From Actinomycetales bacterium (GTDB taxonomy: Bacteria; Actinomycetota; Actinomycetes; Actinomycetales; Cellulomonadaceae), in NCBI GenBank assembly GCA_012514835.1, contig JAAYZM010000023.1:1-17473 (forward strand): a DNA stretch of 17,473 nucleotides, given 5' to 3'. Under the pieces are notes generated by a model. That model saw nothing but the letters and a program-made list of their open reading frames with translations, was not told the DNA's origin and made no database searches. Numbering within the stretch: position 1 is the first letter of the stretch; the number at the start of each line of letters is the position of its first letter. Positions 1 to 6,179 of the stretch are shown here, piece after piece. Made by a program: the position numbers and the translations under genes.

Positions 1-2083
1 CCACGACGTCGAGGCCGCGGCGGACGAGCAACGGCTCGATGCGTGGCTCACGCCCCCGCAGCTCGCCGAACGCGAGCATCGGGTCGATCGAGCCACCGCG
101 CCCGAGCAGGGTGCGCCGGAACCGCTCCCCGGTCGCGCGGTCGAGACCGCCGTTCTCGCCGAACCACTCGACGGTGTCCGCGTCGAGCACCTCGGACCAG
201 ATGTAGGAGTAGTACGCCGCCGAGTAGCCGCCACCGAACGAGTGGTTGAAGTACGTCGTGCGGTACCGCGGGGGGACGAGGTCGAGGGCGATCCCGGCGT
301 CGGCCAGCGCCGCCGCCTCGAACGGCTCGACCTGCTCGACGTCGTCCGGCACCTGCTCCGGCGTGAGCCGGTGCCACGCCTGGTCGAGGATCGCCGCGGC
401 GAGGTACTCCGTGGTGCGCTGCCCCTCGCCCCACAGTCGCGACGCGAGCTTGCGCTCGACCCACTCGGCGGGCATCGGCTCGCCCGTCGCGTGGTGCACG
501 GCGTACGCGGCGAGGATCTGCGGCTCCCACGCCCACATCTCGTTGACCTGGGACGGGTACTCGACGAAGTCCCGCGGGACCTCCGTGCCGGACTGCGAGG
601 GGTGACGCACGTCCGAGAACAGCCCGTGCAGCGCGTGGCCGAACTCGTGGAAGAGCGTGATGACCTCGTCCCACGCGAGGAGTGCGGGCTGACCGGGCGG
701 GGGCTTGGGGATGTTGAGGTTGTTGACCACCACGGGCGGCTCGCCCAGGAGGTGCGACTGGTCCACGAGGTTGTTCATCCACGCCCCGCCGCGCTTGCTC
801 GCGCGCGTGAAGAAGTCGCCCAGGAACAGCCCGAGCGGGGTGCCGTCCTCCTCCGCGACCTCGAAGACGCGCACGTCAGGGTGGTAGCCCACGAGGTCCT
901 CGCGCTCCGTGAAGCTGATCCCGTACAGACGGTTCGCGGCCGCGAACACCCCGTCGCGCAGCACGCGGTCGAGCGCGAGGTAGGGGCGCAGCAGCGCGTC
1001 GTCGAGCTCGTAACGCTCGCGACGCACGCGCTCGGAGACGAACTCCCAGTCCCACGGCTCGAGCGTCGCCCCGGGCGTCTCGGCCTCGAGGCTCTCCTGG
1101 AGGACTGCTGCGTCACGCCGGGCGTTGGCCGCGGCGGCGGGAGCGAGACGGGCGAGCATCGCCTCGACGGCGTCCGCGGTCTTGGCGGTGGAGTCCTGCG
1201 CGACGTAGTCGGCGTGGTGCTCGAAGCCCAGCAGCTGCGCGTGCTCGGCCCGCAGACGGGCCAGCCGAAGCACGATCGCGCGCGTGTCGTGCTCACCGCC
1301 GCGACCGCCGCGCGTCACGGACGCCTCGAACAACCGGCGGCGCACCTCCCGGTTCTCGAGCGCCGAGAGCGCCTCTTGCTGGGTGGGCAGCTGCAGCTCG
1401 AGCAGGTGTCCGCTCGTGTGCCCGCGGTCTGCGGCCGCCTGACGGGCAGCGGCGATCGCGTCCTCGGGGAGCCCCGCGAGCTCGGCGGCGTCCTCGACGA
1501 AGAGGCTCGCCGCGTTCTGCTCGGCGAGCAGCGTGCGACCGAACTGGGCCTCGAGCGAGGAGATCTCGGCGTTGAGGGCGCGCAGTCGCTCCTTCGCTGG
1601 CTCGTCGAGCCGCACCCCGGCACGGACGAAGTCGCGCTTGAGCGTGTCCATGAGCCACGCCTGCGCGGCGTCGAGCGTGATCTCGCCGCGCTCGACGCGC
1701 GCCGCGAGGTCCCCGCCGCGCTGGAACAGCCGCAGATCGAGGTAGATCGCGTCGTGGTGAGCAGCGAGCAGGGGCGCGAGCTCCTCCTCGATCGCGTCGA
1801 GCTCGGGCGTCGAGTCCGCGGACGCCTGGTTGTAGAACGCCGTGACGGCCCGGTGCGCGAGCCGGCCCGATCGCTCCCACGCCTCGAGGTAGTTCTCGAC
1901 CGTGGGCTCGTCCGGGTCGGTCGCGATGCGGTCGAGCTCGGCGAGCTGCTCGGCGAGGCCGGCCCGGATCGCGGGCAGGTAGTGCTCGGTGCGGATCGCG
2001 GCGAAGTCCGGCAGCCCGAAGGGCAGCGCCGAGGGTGCGGCGAAGGGGTTGGCGGGGTCGAGAGCGGCGTCGTCGTGGGTCAC
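1..2083 (-). CDS. dcp: M3 family zinc metallopeptidase, peptidyl-dipeptidase Dcp type (3' end outside window)
   Basis: Cytoplasmic zinc oligopeptidase that by family removes dipeptides or cleaves short peptides in intracellular peptide turnover. The frame read from GTG at 2083 gives 694 residues without a stop. The zinc motif HEFGH is at residues 479-483, and the third ligand is probably Glu508 in the following DFVEYPSQ segment. The C-terminal GREPRIEPLLVRRGL segment is typical of Dcp, so nearly the whole protein (families run about 680-700 residues) is present and the stop must lie just beyond base 1. The GTG start is preceded by an AGGA-like site and the N-terminus reads THDDAALDPANPF, a usual lead-in for this family. 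It lies 10 bases after the GNAT gene on the same strand, so the two are probably co-transcribed. Dcp and oligopeptidase A are close relatives; Dcp is preferred on the C-terminus. Confidence 0.93.
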   Translation of the reverse strand, partial: MTHDDAALDPANPFAAPSALPFGLPDFAAIRTEHYLPAIRAGLAEQLAELDRIATDPDEPTVENYLEAWERSGRLAHRAVTAFYNQASADSTPELDAIEEELAPLLAAHHDAIYLDLRLFQRGGDLAARVERGEITLDAAQAWLMDTLKRDFVRAGVRLDEPAKERLRALNAEISSLEAQFGRTLLAEQNAASLFVEDAAELAGLPEDAIAAARQAAADRGHTSGHLLELQLPTQQEALSALENREVRRRLFEASVTRGGRGGEHDTRAIVLRLARLRAEHAQLLGFEHHADYVAQDSTAKTADAVEAMLARLAPAAAANARRDAAVLQESLEAETPGATLEPWDWEFVSERVRRERYELDDALLRPYLALDRVLRDGVFAAANRLYGISFTEREDLVGYHPDVRVFEVAEEDGTPLGLFLGDFFTRASKRGGAWMNNLVDQSHLLGEPPVVVNNLNIPKPPPGQPALLAWDEVITLFHEFGHALHGLFSDVRHPSQSGTEVPRDFVEYPSQVNEMWAWEPQILAAYAVHHATGEPMPAEWVERKLASRLWGEGQRTTEYLAAAILDQAWHRLTPEQVPDDVEQVEPFEAAALADAGIALDLVPPRYRTTYFNHSFGGGYSAAYYSYIWSEVLDADTVEWFGENGGLDRATGERFRRTLLGRGGSIDPMLAFGELRGREPRIEPLLVRRGLDVV

Positions 2084-2093
2084 CCGCCTATCC

Positions 2094-2720
2094 TCACCCC
2101 TCCGGGGGTGTGGGTGCGACCAGGGCCGTCCCGGGCCACGGCGCGCGCGGCTCGCGCGGGTCGTCACGCAGCAGCGTGCCGAGCCACGCGTCGCGGCGCT
2201 TCCCGCGCTGGAGGCCGTGCCCGCGCACCTGGCCCTCGAACGTGAAACCGCACCGCCACGCGACTGACCACGACGCCCAGTTGCCCACGAAGGCCTGCCA
2301 CGCGACGCGCTCGAGGTCGAGCCCGTCCGGGGCGAACCCGAAGTCGAGTGCGAGCAGCGCGGCGCGGCGCATGAGGCCCCGCCCGCGATCGTGCGGGGCG
2401 AGCCAGTAGCCGAGCTCGGCCGAGCCTGTGCCCTCGAGCCGCAGCCCCACCATGCCCGCGACGGGGGCCTCCGACCCGCCCTGGCGCACCGCCCACGTCG
2501 CCTCGACCTCGAGCCCGGCGGGCGGGTTCGAGCGCACGAGCGCCCACGCGTCCTGCACGTGCGTGACGAACCCCCGCGCGTGCTCCGGCAGGTACGGCGA
2601 GGGCACGGTGGTCCACGCCGCGACCTCGGGGTCCTGGCACGCCTCGGCGATCGCGTCGCAGTCGGCGAAGACCGGCGGGCTGAGTGTCACGACGTCGTCG
2701 CTCAGGATGTGGGGGCGCAC
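2094..2720 (-). CDS. GNAT family N-acetyltransferase (RimJ/RimL-like)
   Basis: Acetyl-CoA-dependent N-acetyltransferase of the RimJ/RimL type, which acetylate protein N-termini or small amines; the substrate here cannot be told. From the GTG at 2720 the protein is 208 residues. The acetyl-CoA loop is visible at about residues 111-116 (DRGRGL), after the strand ELGYWLAP, and the C-terminal GNWASWSVAWRCGFTFEG segment (about 146-163) is the usual N-x-x-S followed by GF-x-x-EG motif. An in-frame ATG at 2801 would add 27 residues rich in Pro, Arg and Gly, which looks unlike protein. The GTG start gives the expected N-terminus ending in the LSPP strand. No strong ribosome binding site is seen at either start. 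The gene heads a probable two-gene unit with the downstream peptidase. Confidence 0.85.
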   Translation of the reverse strand: MRPHILSDDVVTLSPPVFADCDAIAEACQDPEVAAWTTVPSPYLPEHARGFVTHVQDAWALVRSNPPAGLEVEATWAVRQGGSEAPVAGMVGLRLEGTGSAELGYWLAPHDRGRGLMRRAALLALDFGFAPDGLDLERVAWQAFVGNWASWSVAWRCGFTFEGQVRGHGLQRGKRRDAWLGTLLRDDPREPRAPWPGTALVAPTPPEG

Positions 2721-2867
2721 CTCGCGATGCTCGCACGGTGCGGTCCCAGGCCGACAGCGCATACCCCGCGCGGCCCCGGGACGCGGAGCGGCATCGGCCA
2801 TATCCTCGAGGCCTGCGCATCAGACGCGGCGCGACGGCGCGCCGCCCGCGAGAACGGGAAGCCCATC

Positions 2868-3656
2868 GTGAGCGAGCTGTCCGCCCGGCGCGTCGTCGAC
2901 CTGTCTGTCCCCGTCGCGGAGCACCTGCCCGCCTCGTGGCCCACGCACGTGCCCTTCCAGCACCAGACGTACACCTGGTACGGGCGCACGCACGAGGGCG
3001 CGGACGCCCCCGAGTCGCGGCTGGGGCCCTATGCGACCCGGTGGATGGCGATCGACGAGCACACCGGCACCCACGTGGACGCGCCGAGCCACTTCATCCC
3101 CCCGCCCGGGTCGGGGCTGGACTTCGCGGGGGCTTGGGGCGAGGTGGACGTCGACGGCGTGCCCCTGGCCCAGCTCATCGGCCCGGCGGCCGTGATCGAC
3201 GTGCCGCTGCTCGAGTCCGAGCCCGGCACGAGCCCCCTGATCACCCCGGACGTGGTGCACGCGTGGGAGGCCGAGCACGGCGAGCTGCGACCCGGAGAGA
3301 TCGTGCTGTGGCGCACCGGCTGGGACCGGCACTACCTGCCGGGGCGAGCGGGCGACGCGTACCTGCGGGACGCCGTCGTGCACGGCTCGGCACCCGCGTG
3401 GCCGGCCCCGTCCGTCGAGACCATCGAGCTGGTGATCGGGCGCGGGGTGCGCTGCCTCGGCACGGACGGCGCGTCGATGGGCCCCGCGCAGGGCGGGCAG
3501 GCTGTGCACGTCGCGGCGCTCGGCACGGGGGCGGTGTTCGTCGAGTGCCTCGCGGGGCTCGCCGAGCTGCCCCACCGCGGGGCCACGTTCGTCTTCCTGC
3601 CGCTCAAGGTCCTGGGCGCGACGGGCGCGCCGGGACGTGCGGTCGCGTTCCTCTAG
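2868..3656 (+). CDS. Cyclase family protein (kynurenine formamidase-like metal-dependent hydrolase)
   Basis: Member of the cyclase/KynB superfamily: metal-dependent hydrolases that include arylformamidase, isatin hydrolase and polyketide-associated cyclases. The protein is 262 residues from GTG 2868, preceded by GGGAA 7 bases upstream. The family metal motif HTGTHVDAPSHF is at residues 65-76, giving His65, His69, Asp71 and His75 as likely ligands. The segment LWRTGWDRHY (147-156) and a GTDGASM turn near residue 200 also fit the family. No tryptophan-catabolism gene lies nearby, so kynurenine formamidase activity is not supported by context, and the substrate is unknown. The gene stands alone, divergent from the GNAT gene across about 147 bases and convergent with the lipoprotein gene, with which it shares a 4-base CTAG at the stop. 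Confidence 0.88.
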   Translation: MSELSARRVVDLSVPVAEHLPASWPTHVPFQHQTYTWYGRTHEGADAPESRLGPYATRWMAIDEHTGTHVDAPSHFIPPPGSGLDFAGAWGEVDVDGVPLAQLIGPAAVIDVPLLESEPGTSPLITPDVVHAWEAEHGELRPGEIVLWRTGWDRHYLPGRAGDAYLRDAVVHGSAPAWPAPSVETIELVIGRGVRCLGTDGASMGPAQGGQAVHVAALGTGAVFVECLAGLAELPHRGATFVFLPLKVLGATGAPGRAVAFL

Positions 3657-4552
3657 GAGCCGTCGGCCGGGGCCGCGCGCCCCACCTCGATGAGTGAGAA
3701 CGCGATCCCCATCTCCTTGAAGATCTCCGGGATCTGGCCGGGCACGAAGTCGTCGAGCAGGTGGTGGCGCGCCGTCGTGCCGTCCGCGGACTCGGGGTTG
3801 ATGCGCAGCCCCGCCACGAGAAGGTCGGCGTACTCGTCGAGCTCGGCGGGCGTGCGGTCGTAGGTGACCTCGGTGTAGAAGTCGAGCTCGTCGACGGGGA
3901 CGCGGACCTGCACCCAGTCCTCGCCCAGCTCCGCGGGGTCGAGCTCGATGATCGTGCTCGCCCCGACGTAGGGCCGGTCCCCGCGCTGCCCCTCGCCGAA
4001 GAGCGTCAGCTCGAGGTTGACGAGCCCCTTGTCGAGGGACGTGAGCTGCTCGGACGTCAGGACGTCCCCCAGGCCCGCCGCGACGTCCTGCGGTGTCGGG
4101 AGCACGGTGTGCTCAGGGCGCAGCCGCAGCTCGAGCGTGAGGTCCGTGAGCTGGCCGAACGTGACCTCCTCGCCCAGGAACGTCGACTCGACGCCGTTGA
4201 CGTGCTGGTCGTACCAGTCCACGAGGCGCTTGACGAGCACGAGGTCGAGCGTGCGCTCGCCGTCGCACGTCGGGTCGGGCTGGTAGTAGTCCCCCGAGAC
4301 CCGGTAGCGCGTCGCGGGCAGGGCGAGCCCGGCGCTCGCCGTCGACGCGTGGTTCCACCCGCCGATCGTGAACTTGTTCGCGCCCAGCAGGCGGACGGCG
4401 TCCGCGTCCGCGCGCGCATGGCCCACGGGGTCGCAGTCGACCTTCGAGACCCCGGCCTCGAGGGTCGCGGCGGTGTAGCCCGAGCAGCCCGCGAGGGCGA
4501 GGGCGAGGAGTCCGACGACGGCGAAGGCGGGTCGGTGCGCGAGTCGAGGCAT
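3653..4552 (-). CDS. Predicted secreted lipoprotein of unknown function
   Basis: I do not recognise the family. From ATG 4552 the protein is 299 residues, with a lipoprotein signal peptide: short basic start, hydrophobic stretch at about residues 9-20, and lipobox LAGC with lipidated Cys23. The mature part is mostly polar, with alternating patterns that look like beta strands: WVQVRVPVDELDFYTEV, then LLVAGLRINPES, then a C-terminal block ending FSLIEVGR. This resembles a jelly-roll, carbohydrate-binding-like fold, but that is an impression and not an identification. Two further cysteines lie in the mature region, in the segments VDCDP and DPTCDGE. The start at 4552 is chosen because it puts the signal peptide at the N-terminus; the longer frame back to 4624 runs into a hairpin. 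No clear ribosome binding site is seen; instead an inverted repeat lies at 4557-4580. The gene ends tail to tail with the cyclase gene. Confidence 0.8.
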   Translation of the reverse strand: MPRLAHRPAFAVVGLLALALAGCSGYTAATLEAGVSKVDCDPVGHARADADAVRLLGANKFTIGGWNHASTASAGLALPATRYRVSGDYYQPDPTCDGERTLDLVLVKRLVDWYDQHVNGVESTFLGEEVTFGQLTDLTLELRLRPEHTVLPTPQDVAAGLGDVLTSEQLTSLDKGLVNLELTLFGEGQRGDRPYVGASTIIELDPAELGEDWVQVRVPVDELDFYTEVTYDRTPAELDEYADLLVAGLRINPESADGTTARHHLLDDFVPGQIPEIFKEMGIAFSLIEVGRAAPADGS

Positions 4553-4556
4553 CCGC

Positions 4557-4580
4557 ACAGTGTGGCGCGACTCACACTGT
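4557..4580. repeat. Inverted repeat just upstream of the lipoprotein start
   Basis: Perfect 8-bp arms ACAGTGTG (4557-4564) and CACACTGT (4573-4580) flank an 8-base spacer, ending 4 bases before the lipoprotein ATG (4552). It lies where a ribosome binding site would be expected and none is visible. It could be a regulator operator or a hairpin in the mRNA leader that masks the start; the sequence does not decide. Confidence 0.5.
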
Positions 4581-4606
4581 CCCCGGAGCGACTCGCCACA
4601 TGGAGA

Positions 4607-4655
4607 GACGCAAGAGCCCCTCACCGCGTAGTCGCAGGTGAGGGGCTCTCGCGTC
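4607..4655 (-). terminator. Strong stem-loop downstream of tRNA-Leu, probable terminator
   Basis: A 13-bp perfect stem (AGAGCCCCTCACC at 4613-4625 with its complement at 4637-4649) around an 11-base loop. After one mismatch the stem extends by 5 more pairs (GACGC at 4607-4611 with GCGTC at 4651-4655). It starts 15 bases after the 3' end of the tRNA-Leu gene and lies before the lipoprotein gene on the same strand, so it likely ends or processes the tRNA transcript and insulates the lipoprotein gene. There is no T-run, as is common for terminators in high-GC actinobacteria. Confidence 0.7.
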
Positions 4656-4670
4656 GCTGTCTCAAACGAG

Positions 4671-4755
4671 TGTCCGGAGGGGGACTTGAACCCCCACGCC
4701 CGATAAAGGGCACTAGCACCTCAAGCTAGCGCGTCTGCCATTCCGCCACCCGGAC
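4671..4755 (-). tRNA. tRNA-Leu (anticodon GAG)
   Basis: An 85-base class II tRNA read on the minus strand. The acceptor arm GTCCGGG pairs with TCCGGAC and is followed by discriminator A. The D-arm contains GGCGGAATGGCAGACGCG. The anticodon stem CTAGC/GCTAG encloses the loop TTGAGGT, giving anticodon GAG for CUC/CUU leucine codons. A long variable arm (about GTGCCCTTTATCGGGC) is typical of tRNA-Leu. The T-arm GGGGG-TTCAAGT-CCCCC is perfect. The 3' CCA is not encoded. A weak -10-like TATCTT lies about 30 bases upstream on the minus strand (4786-4791) without a convincing -35. Confidence 0.96.
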
Positions 4756-4890
4756 AAGGTGTCGTGCGATCAACTCGCGCCGAGAAAGATACCACGGAGT
4801 GGCGGTCGCTCCCGCCTCGGGGGACGCTGGCAGACTGAGACCCGCAGCACACTCGCCATGCGGCGGGACCTGCCTTCCGAGAGGGGCACC

Positions 4891-6132
4891 ATGTCTGACC
4901 TGGACCGCAGATCCCCCGCACGCCGAGTCGCCGGTGGGAGGCACAACCCGTCCGTCGCGGGGATCGACCCTACGGCGCCTCGCTGGCTCCGCGTCGCGGC
5001 CGGGTGGTCCTGGCGGCTCATCATCCTCAGCGCCGCCGTGCTGCTCGTGTTCTACGCCACGGCGAAGGTCCAGCTGCTGTTCATCGCCGTGTTCCTCGCG
5101 CTCGTCTTCACGGCCGTGCTGCACCCGCTCGTCGAGTTCTTCGCGAAGGTCATGCCGCGGTTCCTCGCCACCGCCCTCGCGCTGATCCTCTCGATCCTCG
5201 TGCTCGGCGGGCTCATCACGTACATCACGATGTCCGTCGTGGGCCAGTGGCCCACCCTCGCGGAACAGTTCAGCGAGGGCATCGCGGGGATCCTGAAGTT
5301 CCTCGAGGACGGTCCGCTGCCGTGGACCATCACGTCCGACGACATCGACCAGTGGTGGCAGACGGCCCTGCGCTGGCTCCAGGAGAACAGCTCGGCGATC
5401 GCCCAGAACGCCGCGAACCAGCTCGGCTCCGTCGCGATCGTCTTCATGGTCCTCGCGCTCGCGACGTTCTGCTCGGTGTTCTTCCTCGCGCGCGGCAAGA
5501 CCATGTGGGTGTGGTTCCTCAACCAGCTCCCCCAGGGCGTGCGCCAGACGTGGCACACCGCGGGCGGGATCGGCTGGTACACCTTCTCGGGCTTCGCCCG
5601 CGGGACCGTCATCATCGCGTTCTGCAACGGGATCCTCGCCGCGATCATCCTCGCCGTGCTCGGCATCCCCCTCGTCGCACCGCTCGCCGTGCTCGTGTTC
5701 ATCGGCACGTTCATCCCGCTCATCGGCGCACCCGCCGCGATGGTCATCGCCATGGTCGTCGCCCTCGCCGCGCGGGGCCCCCTGTGGGCCGCTTTCGTGG
5801 GCGTCGGCATCGCCCTCGTGGGCCAGCTCGAGGGGCACGTGCTCCAGCCCCTCATCATGGGCAAGCAGGTCTCCCTGCACCCCGTCGTCGTCGGCCTCGT
5901 CGTCACCGGCGGCACGCTCATCGCCGGCATCCTCGGCGCCGTCGTCGCCCTCCCCCTCGTCGCCGTGGCCTGGGCCGTGTTCGCGAAGCTCAGAACCCTC
6001 GACCCACCCACAGACCCCGACGAGCTCGAGGACTTCGACCCCGACGAGATCGCCCACCTCGACGAGCACGCCCGCGTCGCGAGCGGCCAGGCCGAGACCG
6101 AGACCGAGCCCCAAGAGTCCGACGCGAGCTGA
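4891..6132 (+). CDS. AI-2E family transporter (PerM/YdiK/TqsA-like membrane protein)
   Basis: Polytopic inner-membrane protein of the AI-2E transporter (UPF0118) family, whose members include TqsA, an autoinducer-2 exporter, and Na+/H+ antiporter-like proteins. The actual substrate here is unknown. The protein is 413 residues. Hydrophobic segments are at about 40-58, 62-80, 91-115, 169-190, 227-250, 251-285, 297-315 and 330-365. The central stretch NGILAAIILAVLGIPL followed by FIGTFIPLIGAPAAM (about 236-274) is the family hallmark, with the extramembrane helical region at about 120-165. The C-terminal 45 residues form an acidic Asp/Glu-rich cytoplasmic tail. ATG 4891 is chosen because GAGGGG lies 4 bases upstream and the longer frame back to 4759 lies outside the conserved protein. 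The gene is monocistronic and ends 25 bases from the dnaE2 stop on the opposite strand. Confidence 0.9.
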   Translation: MSDLDRRSPARRVAGGRHNPSVAGIDPTAPRWLRVAAGWSWRLIILSAAVLLVFYATAKVQLLFIAVFLALVFTAVLHPLVEFFAKVMPRFLATALALILSILVLGGLITYITMSVVGQWPTLAEQFSEGIAGILKFLEDGPLPWTITSDDIDQWWQTALRWLQENSSAIAQNAANQLGSVAIVFMVLALATFCSVFFLARGKTMWVWFLNQLPQGVRQTWHTAGGIGWYTFSGFARGTVIIAFCNGILAAIILAVLGIPLVAPLAVLVFIGTFIPLIGAPAAMVIAMVVALAARGPLWAAFVGVGIALVGQLEGHVLQPLIMGKQVSLHPVVVGLVVTGGTLIAGILGAVVALPLVAVAWAVFAKLRTLDPPTDPDELEDFDPDEIAHLDEHARVASGQAETETEPQESDAS

Positions 6133-6133
6133 C

Positions 6134-6179
6134 TCACTGGAAGTCGCGCGAGCGCCGTCACTGGAAGTCGCGCGAGCGC
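6134..6179. repeat. 24-bp tandem duplication across the dnaE2 stop codon
   Basis: A 22-base word (TCACTGGAAGTCGCGCGAGC plus GC) occurs at 6134-6155 and again, identical, at 6158-6179, a period of 24 bases. The period is eight codons. Read on the minus strand, both copies encode the end SRDFQ-stop in the dnaE2 frame; the second stop lies in the short gap between dnaE2 and the AI-2E gene. Confidence 0.95.

Noticed and set aside
242..2245. 667-residue open frame on the plus strand
   Set aside because: Antisense of the M3 peptidase gene, which carries the HEFGH motif and the Dcp C-terminus.
2721..2801. Longer start of the GNAT protein at 2801
   Set aside because: The added residues are low-complexity and the GTG at 2720 gives the usual N-terminus; no clear ribosome binding site decides it.
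4553..4624. Longer start of the lipoprotein at 4624
   Set aside because: It would begin inside the tRNA-Leu hairpin and place 24 polar residues before the signal peptide.
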